A DNA stretch of 64,000 nucleotides from Rhizobium subbaraonis (GCF_900220975.1 NZ_OBQD01000004.1:121234-185233), one strand, 5' to 3'. Shown: positions 44,902 to 54,943, numbered from the stretch's first letter. Program-made: numbers and translations. The notes: generated by a model not told the origin, from the sequence alone.

Positions 44902-45894
44902 ATGACTGCACATCATCAGAAACCGGAGGCGATAGCGCGTGGCGCGCGGATGCTGCGCACGGCGCTCGGCGCGTCCATCGCCCGGTTTCTCGAAGACCCC
45001 GCCGTCATCGAGGTGATGCTGAACCCGGACGGTCGCATCTGGATCGACCGGCTGTCCGAAGGTTTGGCCGATACCGGCGAGATGCTGTCCGCCGCCGATG
45101 GCGAGCGTATCGTCCGGTTGGTCGCGCACCATGTCGGCGCGGAGGTCCACGCCCGATCCCCGCGCGTGTCGGCGGAACTACCCGAAACCGGCGAGCGGTT
45201 TGAAGGCTTGTTGCCGCCGGTCGTCGCCGCACCCGCCTTCGCCATCCGCAAGCCCGCCGTCGCGGTGTTCACGCTCGACGATTACGTGGTGGCGGGCATC
45301 ATGTCCGCCGATCAGGCCGCGACGTTACGCGCGGCAGTTTCCTCCCGCGCAAACATCCTCGTCGCGGGCGGCACCAGCACCGGCAAGACCACGCTGACCA
45401 ATGCGCTGCTCGCGGAGGTGGCGAAGACGCAGGATCGCGTCGTCATCATCGAGGACACGCGCGAACTGCAATGCGCCGCGCCCAACCTCGTCGCCATGCG
45501 GACCAAGGACGGCGTGGCGACGCTTTCCGATCTGGTGCGCTCCTCGCTGCGCCTGCGCCCCGACCGCATCCCCATCGGCGAGGTGCGCGGCTCCGAAGCT
45601 CTCGACCTTCTGAAAGCATGGGGCACGGGGCACCCCGGCGGCATCGGCACCATCCATGCCGGCACGGGCATCGGTGCGCTGCGCCGCCTCGAACAGCTCA
45701 TTCAAGAGGCTGTTGTCACCGTCCCGCGCGCGCTGATCGCCGAGACTATCGACCTTGTTGCCGTCCTTTCCGGGCGCGGTTCCGCGCGCCGGCTGGCCGA
45801 ACTCGCCCGCGTCGAGGGGCTGGGACCGGACGGCGACTACCGCATCACGCATCCCATCACTTCGGCAACCAACCCAAAAGGAGACTCTTCATGA
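44902..45894 (+). CDS. trbB: TrbB, VirB11-type secretion ATPase
   Basis: 330 residues. Walker A is [14 protein letters not shown] (about residues 156-169), with the Asp box region [12 protein letters not shown] and Walker B/His box [30 protein letters not shown]. It forms the hexameric ATPase at the base of the mating channel. First gene of the trb operon; trbC overlaps by four bases. Confidence 0.94.
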   Translation: MTAHHQKPEAIARGARMLRTALGASIARFLEDPAVIEVMLNPDGRIWIDRLSEGLADTGEMLSAADGERIVRLVAHHVGAEVHARSPRVSAELPETGERFEGLLPPVVAAPAFAIRKPAVAVFTLDDYVVAGIMSADQAATLRAAVSSRANILVAGGTSTGKTTLTNALLAEVAKTQDRVVIIEDTRELQCAAPNLVAMRTKDGVATLSDLVRSSLRLRPDRIPIGEVRGSEALDLLKAWGTGHPGGIGTIHAGTGIGALRRLEQLIQEAVVTVPRALIAETIDLVAVLSGRGSARRLAELARVEGLGPDGDYRITHPITSATNPKGDSS

Positions 45895-46223
45895 TCCGCA
45901 CGCTTTCGCGCGGCTGCCGCACCATGGCGACCGCAGCCGCCACCGTTTCCATCAGCCTGATGCTCGCCCCGGCGGCCCATGCTTCCGGCTCGTCGATGCC
46001 GTGGGAGGCTCCGCTTCAGAGCATCCTTCAGTCGATCGAGGGGCCGGTCGCCAAGATCATCGCCGTGATCGTCATCATCGCGACGGGCCTCGCGCTGGCT
46101 TTTGGGGATACGTCGGGCGGTTTCCGCCGCCTGATCCAGATCGTGTTCGGCCTGTCCATCGCCTTTGCCGCCAGCTCGTTCTTCCTGTCGTTCTTCTCGT
46201 TCGGCGGCGGGGCGCTCGTCTGA
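45891..46223 (+). CDS. trbC: TrbC, conjugative pilin precursor
   Basis: 110 residues; ATGA overlap with trbB. A long signal peptide (ending about residue 31, APAAHAS) and two hydrophobic segments (KIIAVIVIIATGLALAFG; RLIQIVFGLSIAFAASSFFL) are as in VirB2/TrbC pilins. TraF (15708) is the likely processing enzyme. Confidence 0.9.
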   Translation: MIRTLSRGCRTMATAAATVSISLMLAPAAHASGSSMPWEAPLQSILQSIEGPVAKIIAVIVIIATGLALAFGDTSGGFRRLIQIVFGLSIAFAASSFFLSFFSFGGGALV

Positions 46224-46504
46224 TGGCGGGCGGCCTCGAACAACTCGACGCGGTGCCGGGATTTTCCGTCCCGGTCCACAGGGCGCTGACCGAGCATATC
46301 CTGCTCGGCGGCGCTCCGCGCTCCATCGCCATCCTGAACGGAACGCTGGCCGGGGCCGTGGGTCTCGGCCTGCGTCTCTGGCTGGTCGGACTCGCCATCT
46401 GGGTCGTCGGCCACTTCGCCGCCGTGTGGATGGCCAAGCGCGACCCGCTTTTTGTCGAGGTGGGCCGCAGGCATCTGCGCATCCCCGGTCATCTGTCGGT
46501 CTGA
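46223..46504 (+). CDS. trbD: TrbD, VirB3-like inner-membrane protein
   Basis: 93 residues; start overlaps the trbC stop (TGATG). VPVHRALTEHILLGGAPRSIAIL is the VirB3/TrbD signature, followed by one or two membrane segments (LRLWLVGLAIWVVGHFAAVWM) and KRDPLFVEVGRRHL. Confidence 0.92.
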   Translation: MAGGLEQLDAVPGFSVPVHRALTEHILLGGAPRSIAILNGTLAGAVGLGLRLWLVGLAIWVVGHFAAVWMAKRDPLFVEVGRRHLRIPGHLSV

Positions 46505-46515
46505 CGGAGGCGCAC

Positions 46516-48972
46516 ATGATGAATCTCGCCGAATACCGCCGCACATCCAGCCGCCTCGCGGATTTCCTGCCCTGGGCCGCACTTGTCGGCTCCGGCGTCG
46601 TGCTGAACAAGGATGGAAGTTTCCAGAGGACGGCGAAGTTCCGCGGTCCCGATCTGGATTCCGCCGTCGCTGCCGAGCTGGTCGCGGTCGCAGGACGCAT
46701 CAACAACGCCGTCCGCCGTCTCGGGTCGGGCTGGAGCCTTTTCGTGGAGGCACAGCGCAGCGAAGCCGCGACCTATCCCGACAGTCAATTTCCCGAAGCC
46801 GCATCCGCGCTGCTCGACGCCGAGCGCAAGGCCGGTTTCGAGGAAGCCGGGACGCATTTCGTGTCCGGCTATTTCCTGACCTTCCTCTGGCTGCCTCCCG
46901 CCGAGGACGCCGCCCGCACTGAGGCCTGGCTCTACGAGGGCCGCGAGCAATCCGGAGTGGACCCATGGGAATTGCTGCGCGGCTTCATCGACCGCACCGA
47001 CCGCGTTCTGGCGTTGCTCGATGGCTTCATGCCGGAATGCCGCTGGCTCGATGACGCCGGCACGCTGACCTATCTCCATTCGACCATCTCGACCAACCGG
47101 CATCGTGTGCGCGTGCCCGAGGTGCCGATGCACCTCGATGCGCTGCTCGCTGATCAGCCGCTGACCGGCGGCCTGGAGCCGCGCCTTGGCGACCAGCATC
47201 TGCGCGTCCTGACCATCATCGGCTTTCCGACCGCGACGACGCCCGGCCTGCTCGACGAGATGAACCGGCTGCCGTTCCCGTATCGCTGGAGCACGCGAGC
47301 GATCCTGCTCGACAAGACCGATGCAACCCGGCTGCTGACTCGCATCCGCCGTCAGTGGTTCGCCAAGCGCAAGAGCATCGCGGCGATTCTGAAAGAGGTG
47401 ATGACCAACGAGCAATCCGCGCTCGTGGACACCGACGCTGCGAACAAGGCGCTCGACGCCGACATGGCCTTGCAGGAGCTGGGCGCGGACATGGCGGGGA
47501 TCGCCTATGTCACGGCCACCATCACCGTCTGGGATGCCGATCCGCGCATTGCCGACGAGAAGCTCCGCCTCGCGGAAAAGATCATTCAGGGCCGCGACTT
47601 CACCGCGATGCCTGAAACCGTCAACGCCGTCGATGCCTGGCTCGGTTCGATCCCCGGACATGCCTATGCGAATGTCCGCCAGCCGCCCATATCGACGCTC
47701 AACCTCGCCCATATGATCCCGCTTTCGGCGGTGTGGGCGGGGCCGGAACGGGATGAGCATTTCAGCGCGCCCCCGCTGTTCTTCGGCAAGACCGAAGGCT
47801 CGACCCCGTTCCGGTTTTCCCTTCATGTCGGCGATGTCGGCCACACCCTCGTCGTCGGCCCGACCGGCGCGGGCAAGTCCGTGCTGCTGGCGCTCATGGC
47901 CTTGCAGTTCCGTCGCTATGAGCAAGCGCAGGTATTCGCCTTCGACTTCGGTGGCAGCATCCGGGTCGCATCGCTCGCCATGGGGGGCGACTGGCACGAC
48001 CTTGGCGGTGGCCTGACGGAAGGGGACGAGGCGTCCGTCTCGCTCCAGCCGCTCGCCCGGATCGACGATACCTATGAACGCGCCTGGGCCGCCGACTGGA
48101 TCGCCGCCATTCTCGGTCGTGAAGGTGTCCCGATCACACCCGAAACCAAGGAATATATCTGGACGGCGCTGACATCGCTTAGCACCGCTCCGGTCGGCGA
48201 GCGCACCATCACCGGCTTCACGGTCCTCCTTCAATCCAACGATCTGAAACAGGCATTGCGCCCTTACTGCATCGGCGGCGCTTACGGACGGTTGCTCGAC
48301 GCAGAAGCCGAGCATCTCGGTTCGGCTTCGGTGCAGGCGTTCGAGATCGAGGGGCTGGTCGGGACCGGCGCGGCCCCGGCCGTGCTCGCCTATCTGTTCC
48401 ATCGCATCGGCGACCGGCTCGATGGACGGCCGACCCTGCTCATCATCGACGAGGGCTGGCTGGCGTTGGACGATGAAGGCTTCGCCAGCCAGCTCCGCGA
48501 ATGGCTGAAGACGCTACGCAAGAAAAACGCTTCCGTCATCTTCGCTACGCAGTCGCTATCGGACATCGATGGCAGCAACATCGCGCCCGCCATTATCGAA
48601 AGCTGCCCGACGCGGCTGCTTCTCCCGAACGAACGCGCCATCGAACCGCAGATCACGGCCATCTATCGGCGCTTCGGCCTCAATGACCGGCAGATCGAAA
48701 TCCTCGCGCGGGCCACGCCCAAGCGGGACTACTACTGCCAGAGCCGCAGGGGCAATCGCCTGTTCGAGCTTGGCCTGTCCGAAGTCGGCCTCGCGCTCTG
48801 CACCGCGTCCGCGAAATCCGACCACAAACGCATCGCCGGACTGATCGCCGAGCATGGCCGCGAAGGCTTCCTCGCCGCCTGGTTGCGCCTGCGCGGCGTC
48901 GATTGGGCGGCCGACCTGATCCCCGACCTCACCAATCTCATCCTACAGACCGAGAAGGAGTCCCAACCATGA
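46516..48972 (+). CDS. trbE: TrbE, VirB4-type secretion ATPase
   Basis: 818 residues from the ATG at 46516 (GGAGG five bases upstream; a second ATG follows). CagE/TrbE N-terminal domain and AAA domain: Walker A GPTGAGKSVLLALM (about residue 448), Walker B TLLIIDEGWLAL (about residue 640), and FATQSLSDID. It powers pilus assembly and substrate transfer. trbJ overlaps by four bases. Confidence 0.95.
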   Translation: MMNLAEYRRTSSRLADFLPWAALVGSGVVLNKDGSFQRTAKFRGPDLDSAVAAELVAVAGRINNAVRRLGSGWSLFVEAQRSEAATYPDSQFPEAASALLDAERKAGFEEAGTHFVSGYFLTFLWLPPAEDAARTEAWLYEGREQSGVDPWELLRGFIDRTDRVLALLDGFMPECRWLDDAGTLTYLHSTISTNRHRVRVPEVPMHLDALLADQPLTGGLEPRLGDQHLRVLTIIGFPTATTPGLLDEMNRLPFPYRWSTRAILLDKTDATRLLTRIRRQWFAKRKSIAAILKEVMTNEQSALVDTDAANKALDADMALQELGADMAGIAYVTATITVWDADPRIADEKLRLAEKIIQGRDFTAMPETVNAVDAWLGSIPGHAYANVRQPPISTLNLAHMIPLSAVWAGPERDEHFSAPPLFFGKTEGSTPFRFSLHVGDVGHTLVVGPTGAGKSVLLALMALQFRRYEQAQVFAFDFGGSIRVASLAMGGDWHDLGGGLTEGDEASVSLQPLARIDDTYERAWAADWIAAILGREGVPITPETKEYIWTALTSLSTAPVGERTITGFTVLLQSNDLKQALRPYCIGGAYGRLLDAEAEHLGSASVQAFEIEGLVGTGAAPAVLAYLFHRIGDRLDGRPTLLIIDEGWLALDDEGFASQLREWLKTLRKKNASVIFATQSLSDIDGSNIAPAIIESCPTRLLLPNERAIEPQITAIYRRFGLNDRQIEILARATPKRDYYCQSRRGNRLFELGLSEVGLALCTASAKSDHKRIAGLIAEHGREGFLAAWLRLRGVDWAADLIPDLTNLILQTEKESQP

Positions 48973-49739
48973 CCATTCGCCGTTCCCGCTCGCGCGCCAT
49001 TTTCATGGCTGCGACCATGCTTGCCGCACCGCTCGCGCTGTCGCCCATCCTCACAAGCCCGGCCCATGCGCAATGGACGGTCTTCGATCCGTCCAACTAT
49101 GCGCAGAATGTGCTGACAGCCGCGCGCACGCTTCAGCAGATCAACAACCAGATCACCTCGCTTCAGAACGAAGCGACCATGCTCATCAATCAGGCGAAGA
49201 ATCTGGCGAGCCTGCCATATTCATCGCTTCAGCAGCTCCAGCAGAACGTCCAGCGCACGCAGCAGCTTTTGAGCCAGGCGCAGAACATCGCGTTCGACGT
49301 GCAGAACATCGACCAGGCGTTTCAGCAGAAATACGGCAGCATCTCCCTGTCCGCCACCGATACGCAGCTCGTCACCGATGCCCGCTCGCGCTGGCAGAAC
49401 ACCGTGGGCAGCTTGCAGGACGCCATGCGCGTGCAGGCCGGCGTCGTCGGCAACATAGACACCAACCGCACGCAGATGTCCGAACTGGTCGGCCAGAGCC
49501 AGGGCGCGACCGGCGCGCTGCAAGCCACGCAGGCCGGCAATCAGCTTCTCGCCCTGCAATCGCAGCAGCTTTCCGACCTGATCGCGCTGATGTCTGCCAA
49601 TGGCCGGTCGGAAGCACTGATCGAGGCAGAGCGCGCCACCGCCGCCGAACAGGGCCGCGTCCAGCGTGAACGCTTCCTGACGCCGGGATCGGGCTACCAA
49701 CCCGGCAACGCGCAAATGTTCGGCAACGGCAACAACTGA
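48969..49739 (+). CDS. trbJ: TrbJ, VirB5-like channel protein
   Basis: 256 residues. A signal peptide (residues 1-35, ending SPAHAQ) is followed by WTVFDPSNYAQNVLTAARTLQQINNQITSLQNEATMLINQAKNL, the TrbJ signature, and long glutamine-rich coiled coils. Periplasmic minor pilus component. Confidence 0.93.
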   Translation: MTIRRSRSRAIFMAATMLAAPLALSPILTSPAHAQWTVFDPSNYAQNVLTAARTLQQINNQITSLQNEATMLINQAKNLASLPYSSLQQLQQNVQRTQQLLSQAQNIAFDVQNIDQAFQQKYGSISLSATDTQLVTDARSRWQNTVGSLQDAMRVQAGVVGNIDTNRTQMSELVGQSQGATGALQATQAGNQLLALQSQQLSDLIALMSANGRSEALIEAERATAAEQGRVQRERFLTPGSGYQPGNAQMFGNGNN

Positions 49740-49759
49740 CCTGACAGGAGGGGCGCGAC

Positions 49760-50047
49760 ATGGACGGCAAGATGCTGGCCCGGCTGGGCGCGATCATATT
49801 CGTCGCCATCGCCATCACCGCCACGGTGATCGAGATGACCCGGCAGGACGAGCCGCCGCGCGGCAGGCCCGCGCCGGAACTACAGCGTCCCACCGATCCG
49901 CTGCGCCAGAGCCTGCGCGATTGCCAGCGGCTTGGCGAGGCGGCCGCGAGCGATCCCGACTGCCTTGCCGCCTGGGCCGAGAACCGTGATCGGTTTCTCG
50001 GCCGGACGCCGGTGCCCGCCACCCCGCATCAGAACGGGGGACAGTGA
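49760..50047 (+). CDS. trbK: TrbK-like putative entry-exclusion protein
   Basis: 95 residues. N-terminal membrane segment (LGAIIFVAIAITATVIEM), then DPLRQSLRDCQRLGEAAASDPDCLAAWAENRDRFLG, as in the alternative TrbK family of these ICEs. It has no lipobox, unlike IncP TrbK. The role, blocking redundant mating, is by family and position. Confidence 0.85.
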   Translation: MDGKMLARLGAIIFVAIAITATVIEMTRQDEPPRGRPAPELQRPTDPLRQSLRDCQRLGEAAASDPDCLAAWAENRDRFLGRTPVPATPHQNGGQ

Positions 50048-50050
50048 ACC

Positions 50051-51409
50051 ATGGGCGGCACCGGCGTCATCGACTCGTTTCTAGGCGTATTCACCTCATA
50101 CATCGACAGCGGCTTCGGCCTGCTCGGCGGCGAGGTGGCGTTCATCGCCACAACGCTCATCGTCATCGACGTGGTGCTGGCGGCACTGTTCTGGTCGTGG
50201 GGCGCCGATGACGACATCATCGCCCGGCTGGTGAAGAAGACCCTGTTCGTCGGCGCGTTCGCCTACATCATCGGCAACTGGAACAATCTGGCGCGCATCG
50301 TCTTCGAGAGCTTCGCCGGTCTCGGCCTCAAAGCCTCCGGCACCAGCTTTTCCACCGCCGATCTGATGCGCCCCGGCAAGGTGGCGCAGACCGGCCTCGA
50401 CGCGGGCCGCCCGCTGCTCGACTCCATCTCCGATCTGATGGGTTACTGGTCGTTCTTCGAGAACTTCATCCAGATCGCCTGCCTGATGTTCGCCTGGGCG
50501 CTGGTGCTGCTCGCCTTCTTCATCCTCGCCATCCAGCTTTTCGTGACGCTTATCGAGTTCAAGCTGACCACGCTCGCCGGCTTCGTGCTGATCCCGTTCG
50601 GTCTCTTCGGCAAGACTGCCTTCATGGCCGAGCGCGTGCTGGGCAACGTCATCTCGTCGGGGATCAAAGTCCTCGTGCTGGCCGTCATCATCGGCATCGG
50701 CTCGACGCTGTTCTCGCAGTTCACCGCAGGCTTCGGCGGCGCAACGCCGACCATCGACGACGCCATGGCGATCGTGCTCGCCGCCTTGTCGCTGCTCGGC
50801 CTTGGCATCTTCGGTCCCGGCATCGCCTCCGGTCTCGTTTCGGGCGGCCCGCAGCTTGGCGCGGGTGCGGCGATCGGCACCGGCCTTGCCGTAGGAGGCG
50901 CAGCCCTTGCCGCAGGCGGTGCAGCCGGTCTCGCCGTCAAGGGAGGTGCTACCGCCATGTCCGGTGGCGCCGCGGCCGTTCGGGGCGGCGCTGCCGCCTC
51001 CGGAGGGGCCGCAGCGACCTACAGCATGGCTTCGCTCGGCCAATCTGGTGCGGCGGGCGTTGCTTCCGGTCTCGGCGGGGTTGCCCGCGCGGCAGGCTCC
51101 GCCGCCGTATCGCCTCTGAAACGCGCCGCCTCGAAAGCAACGGAAAGCGTCAAATCCAGCTTTTCGGATGGCGCACGCGCAGCCTTCGGGGTGACAGGGG
51201 GATCATCCACCGCAGGCACGGCCGGAGGCAGCAGCGCAGCCCCCGCAGCAGCGTCTTCCCCCGCTGGCAGTCCCCCGGCCTGGGCGCAGCGGATGCAGCG
51301 TTCCCAAGCCGTGAATCACGGCGCCACCATGGCCGCCCATGCGGTGCGTTCCGGCGACAGCCACGGTGGCGGCTCCTCCGTCAATCTCTCTGAAAGTGAC
51401 CGCTCATGA
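50051..51409 (+). CDS. trbL: TrbL, VirB6-like channel protein
   Basis: 452 residues with about six or seven membrane segments in the first 280 residues (IATTLIVIDVVLAALFW, FAWALVLLAFFILAIQLFVTL, VLVLAVIIGIGSTLF). The C-terminal third is an Ala/Gly/Ser-rich soluble tail, typical of TrbL. It forms part of the inner-membrane pore. trbF overlaps by four bases. Confidence 0.93.
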   Translation: MGGTGVIDSFLGVFTSYIDSGFGLLGGEVAFIATTLIVIDVVLAALFWSWGADDDIIARLVKKTLFVGAFAYIIGNWNNLARIVFESFAGLGLKASGTSFSTADLMRPGKVAQTGLDAGRPLLDSISDLMGYWSFFENFIQIACLMFAWALVLLAFFILAIQLFVTLIEFKLTTLAGFVLIPFGLFGKTAFMAERVLGNVISSGIKVLVLAVIIGIGSTLFSQFTAGFGGATPTIDDAMAIVLAALSLLGLGIFGPGIASGLVSGGPQLGAGAAIGTGLAVGGAALAAGGAAGLAVKGGATAMSGGAAAVRGGAAASGGAAATYSMASLGQSGAAGVASGLGGVARAAGSAAVSPLKRAASKATESVKSSFSDGARAAFGVTGGSSTAGTAGGSSAAPAAASSPAGSPPAWAQRMQRSQAVNHGATMAAHAVRSGDSHGGGSSVNLSESDRS

Positions 51410-52095
51410 GCATCTTCAAACGACCATCGACCCATTACGGCAAATCGCCCGAACCCGAGACGCCTTACCAGAAGGCTGCTCAAGCCTGGGATGAGCGCAT
51501 CGGCTCGGCCCGCGTGCAGGCGAAGAACTGGCGCTATATGGCCTTCGGATCGCTGATCCTCTCGGCCGGTTTCGCCGCCGCGCTCGTCTGGCAATCAGCG
51601 CGCGGGACCGTGGTGCCGTGGGTGGTGCAGGTCGATAATCTCGGCCAGGCGCAGACTGTCGCACCCGCTAACGCCGATTATCGCCCGACTGACCCGCAGA
51701 TCGCGTTCCATCTGGGCCGCTTCATCGAACAGGTCCGGGCGATCCCGGCAGACGCCATCATCGTCCGCCAGAATTGGCTCCGCGCCTATGAGTGGACCAC
51801 GGATCGCGGCGCAGCGGCCTTGAACGACTACGCCCGCAGCAACGACCCGTTCACGAAGGTCGGTCGGCAGCAGGTCGCCGTCGAGGTTTCCAGCGTCATC
51901 CGAGCATCGAACGACAGCTTCCGCGTGGCGTGGACCGAGCGCCACTATGAGAACGGCCAGCTTTCCACGACCGAACGATGGACCGCGATCCTGACCATCG
52001 TGATCCAGACCCCGCGTGACTCCGAGCGCCTGCGCGCCAATCCGCTCGGCATCTATGTCAACGCAATCTCATGGTCGCGGGAGATGAGCCAATGA
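51406..52095 (+). CDS. trbF: TrbF, VirB8-like protein
   Basis: 229 residues. Cytoplasmic N-terminus (NPYQKAAQ-type motif, here TPYQKAAQAWDERIGSAR), a single membrane segment (MAFGSLILSAGFAAALVW) and a periplasmic NTF2-like domain with VEVSSVIRASNDSFRVAWTER. Scaffold between inner-membrane complex and core. Overlaps trbG. Confidence 0.94.
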   Translation: MSIFKRPSTHYGKSPEPETPYQKAAQAWDERIGSARVQAKNWRYMAFGSLILSAGFAAALVWQSARGTVVPWVVQVDNLGQAQTVAPANADYRPTDPQIAFHLGRFIEQVRAIPADAIIVRQNWLRAYEWTTDRGAAALNDYARSNDPFTKVGRQQVAVEVSSVIRASNDSFRVAWTERHYENGQLSTTERWTAILTIVIQTPRDSERLRANPLGIYVNAISWSREMSQ

Positions 52096-53108
52096 CCCGC
52101 ACGACGCTCCGCAAAGCCCCATTTCAGGATTTCCGTAAACCCGCCTTCGCGGCTTTGATGCTGTCGGCCACGATGCTCGCCGGCTGCGCGACCAACCGCA
52201 CGCCGCAATTCAGCTACGACGCCGACGTGCCGTCATCGCCCGTTGTGCCGGCCGCCGTCACCGATGACCGGCCCCGGCCGCTGCATACGCCACCGGCCTG
52301 GACCGTGGCGCGCGGCGGGACCTCCGCCGGAACACCGGCAGGCCGTGTCGAGAACGCCAATGCCGCCGCGCGCGTCGAGCCGCGCCGCGAGGGCTACTAT
52401 AACGCCATCCAGATTTATCCCTGGTCGGAAGGCGCGCTCTATCAAGTCTATGCCGCACCGGGACAGATCACGACCATTGCGCTCGAACCCGGCGAGGGCC
52501 TGACCGGCGCGGGGCCGATTGCAGCCGGCGACACCGCCCGCTGGATCATCGGCGATACCGAGAGCGGATCGGGGACAACACGCCGCGTCCATATCCTCGT
52601 GAAGCCGACGCGCCCGGACATCATGACAAACCTCGTCGTGACGACCGACCGGCGCACCTACATGATCGAGTTGCGCGCCCGCGAAGCCCTCTATATGCCC
52701 TCCGTCGCCTGGGCCTATCCCGCACCACCAGCGGGCCAGCGCCAGACCGTTCCGGCCGCTCCGGTCATCCCGGCCGAGGCCGCGCGCAAATATCGCTATG
52801 GCCTGACCGGCGACAGCCCGCCATGGCGGCCCATCTCTGTCTTCGACGATGGTCGCCGCATCTATGTCGTCTTCCCTCGCGGCATCGTGCAGGGCGAGAT
52901 GCCCCCGATCTTCGTCATCGGCTCGGATGGCGAAACCCAGATCGTCAACAGCCGCATCCACCAGAACATCCTGATCGTGGATCGCCTGTTCGGCGCGGCC
53001 GAATTGCGCCTTGGCAGCGGCGAGCGCCAGCAGACGGTCAGGATCGTCCGCATTGAGCAACGGCAGGCTGCACAGCCGGCAAAAGCGACCGGAGAATCCC
53101 CGTCATGA
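52092..53108 (+). CDS. trbG: TrbG, VirB9-like outer-membrane core protein
   Basis: 338 residues; ATGA overlap with trbF. The signal with lipobox LAGC (Cys about residue 35) suggests lipidation. VirB9 domains: IQIYPWSEGALYQVYAAPGQITTIALEPGE and FDDGRRIYVVFPRGIVQGEMPPIFVI. Forms the outer-membrane core with TrbI. Confidence 0.94.
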   Translation: MTRTTLRKAPFQDFRKPAFAALMLSATMLAGCATNRTPQFSYDADVPSSPVVPAAVTDDRPRPLHTPPAWTVARGGTSAGTPAGRVENANAAARVEPRREGYYNAIQIYPWSEGALYQVYAAPGQITTIALEPGEGLTGAGPIAAGDTARWIIGDTESGSGTTRRVHILVKPTRPDIMTNLVVTTDRRTYMIELRAREALYMPSVAWAYPAPPAGQRQTVPAAPVIPAEAARKYRYGLTGDSPPWRPISVFDDGRRIYVVFPRGIVQGEMPPIFVIGSDGETQIVNSRIHQNILIVDRLFGAAELRLGSGERQQTVRIVRIEQRQAAQPAKATGESPS

Positions 53109-54256
53109 CTGAAGACACGCCCCCTGTAGAAGCTGCAGCGGACACCACCACACCCATGCGGCTGCGCACTGAGCCGCCGCGCGTCACCCGTCTGTCCCGC
53201 AAGATGCTGGCCGGCGTCGGCGCAGTTGCTTTGCTCGGCATCGGCGGGGCGCTGATCTACGCGCTCCAGACTCGCGATGCAGGGCCGGGAGGCGAAGAAC
53301 TCTATTCGACCGAGAACCGGCCCACGGCGGACGGCCTGTCCGGCCTGCCGCGCGATTATACCGGCCCGGTCCTCGGACCGGCATTGCCCGGCGATCTGGG
53401 CGGCCCGATCCTCGACGCGCAGAACAGGGGCCAGCCAGTTGCGCCGCCGGCTATGGCAACACCAGTTCGCGATCCTGCCGAGGAGCGCCGCCTCGCCGAA
53501 GAGGAAGCTGCACGTCTCAGCACGGTGTTTTTCCAGTCCGGGCAGAGAACGGCAACAGCCCCCGGTTCCAATATACCGGGCCTTGCAGGTCTTGGCGTCG
53601 GCGGTCAGCCAGCCACGCGAGACCGGCATACGGCCTTTCTCAATGGCCCGGTGGATCGGCAGACGGTCGCCCTGGATCGCATCATGGCTCCGGCATCGCC
53701 CTACATCCTTCAGGCCGGGGCCGTTATCCCGGCGGCGATGATTACCGGCATCCGTTCCGATCTTCCCGGCCAGATCACCGCGCAGGTCACGGAAAACGTC
53801 TACGACAGCCCGACCGGCAGCCTGCTGCTGATCCCGCAGGGAACGCGCATCATCGGCCAGTATGATGCCGGCGTGACCTTCGGCCAGCGCCGCGTGCTGC
53901 TCGTCTGGAACCGACTGATCCTGCCCAATGGCCGTTCCATAGTGCTGGAGCGCCAGCCGGGAGCGGACGCTTCCGGCTATGCCGGCCTTGAGGATGGCGT
54001 CGATTATCATTGGTGGGATCTGATGAAGGCAGCCGGCCTCTCGACGCTGCTCGGCATCGGCACCGAACTGGCGACCGATGACGAGGACCGCCTGATCCGG
54101 GCTATCCGCGACGGGGCGCAGGACACCATCAATCAGGCCGGACAGCAGATCGTCCAGCGGCAGTTGCAGGTCGCGCCGACGCTGACCATCCGGCCCGGCT
54201 TCCCGGTCAGGGTCATCGTCACAAGGGATTTAGTCCTCGAACCCTACAGGAATTGA
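53105..54256 (+). CDS. trbI: TrbI, VirB10-like core protein
   Basis: 383 residues; overlaps trbG. One membrane helix (LAGVGAVALLGIGGALIYALQ, about residues 35-55), a Pro-rich periplasmic arm and the C-terminal VirB10 barrel: SPYILQAGAVIPAAMITGIRSDLPGQITAQVTENVYD, LLLIPQGTRIIGQYD. Spans both membranes and senses ATP use. Confidence 0.95.
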   Translation: MTEDTPPVEAAADTTTPMRLRTEPPRVTRLSRKMLAGVGAVALLGIGGALIYALQTRDAGPGGEELYSTENRPTADGLSGLPRDYTGPVLGPALPGDLGGPILDAQNRGQPVAPPAMATPVRDPAEERRLAEEEAARLSTVFFQSGQRTATAPGSNIPGLAGLGVGGQPATRDRHTAFLNGPVDRQTVALDRIMAPASPYILQAGAVIPAAMITGIRSDLPGQITAQVTENVYDSPTGSLLLIPQGTRIIGQYDAGVTFGQRRVLLVWNRLILPNGRSIVLERQPGADASGYAGLEDGVDYHWWDLMKAAGLSTLLGIGTELATDDEDRLIRAIRDGAQDTINQAGQQIVQRQLQVAPTLTIRPGFPVRVIVTRDLVLEPYRN

Positions 54257-54258
54257 CC

Positions 54259-54474
54259 ATGGCAAAGCTGAAACTCGGCCCGCTGGCCGACGACAAGCCG
54301 GTGAAGGTGGCAGTGGAACTTCCCGCGCAGCTCCACCGCGACCTGATCGACTATGCCGCTCTGTTGGCCGATGGCGGTGCGCCGATCGAGCCTGCCAGAC
54401 TTATCGTGCCGATGCTGGAGCGGTTCATCGCCACGGATCGCGGTTTCGCCAAGGCGCGGCGGCAACCCTCCTGA
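54259..54474 (+). CDS. DUF2274 family protein
   Basis: 71 residues from the ATG at 54259; a TTG at 54253 overlapping the trbI stop is the alternative. MAKLKLGPLADDKPVKVAVELPAQLHRDLIDYA resembles small RHH-like proteins; RLIVPMLERFIATDRGFAKARR is the family end. Always found after trbI in this ICE class. Likely DNA-binding; function unknown. Confidence 0.85.
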   Translation: MAKLKLGPLADDKPVKVAVELPAQLHRDLIDYAALLADGGAPIEPARLIVPMLERFIATDRGFAKARRQPS

Positions 54475-54486
54475 TCCATCGCGGTA

Positions 54487-54540
54487 GGGGTGCCGCCGGC
54501 GCACAGGTGCGAATGCGGCACGCTACACTCCGCCGGTCCC
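54487..54540 (+). promoter_or_regulatory. 54-bp conserved element, copy upstream of the recombinase operon
   Basis: Partner of 12898-12951. It retains the outer arms GTGCCGC/GCGGCAC; the inner hairpin has changed to GCGC-ACAG-GTGC, preserving pairing with a G-U. TACACT follows in the -10 position. It also ends 69 bases before the next start codon (54610). Confidence 0.75.
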
Positions 54541-54609
54541 CCTCCATGCTTCGCTTAATTCCGGGGCCTGATGCGCCCCTGAATCCACCAGCGAAACACG
54601 GAGGATACC

Positions 54610-54924
54610 ATGTGCGCAGAGCGCCGCCGCGCCCAACGAGGCCGCCCAAGACAGCCGGCCCCTGGAACGCTCCCCGACGACCTTTACGATTATGACGACG
54701 ATCCCGTGCCGCGCATCAGCCCGTCGCGCGGCAGTCCGCCTCGTGTGTTCGACGTGGAGAAGCTGCCCGTCATTGATGACTGGCCCGAGGAAGTGCCGAT
54801 CACCGAGGCCGAGATTCTGGTGTTCGAGCGCTGGTTCGCCGATGTTTTCGATGAAATGTTCGGCTCAGTCGATCTGCCTGAAGGCTTGAAAAAGTTATCG
54901 CGGTATGATAATGAAAAGCCATAA
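54610..54924 (+). CDS. Small acidic protein of unknown function, recombinase operon
   Basis: 104 residues from the ATG at 54610, with CGGAGG upstream. The basic N-terminus (MCAERRRAQRGRPRQ) is followed by an acidic body (DDLYDYDDDPVP; EVPITEAEILVFERWFADVFDEMFG). I recognise no family. First gene after the conserved 54-bp element and directly before the HTH and recombinase genes, so probably involved in integration/excision control. Confidence 0.65.
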   Translation: MCAERRRAQRGRPRQPAPGTLPDDLYDYDDDPVPRISPSRGSPPRVFDVEKLPVIDDWPEEVPITEAEILVFERWFADVFDEMFGSVDLPEGLKKLSRYDNEKP

Positions 54925-54943
54925 CTGATGATCGAGCTATGCC

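Noticed and set aside
46489-48402. 637-codon minus-strand frame opposite trbE
   Set aside because: Shadow of trbE, which has Walker motifs and operon overlaps.
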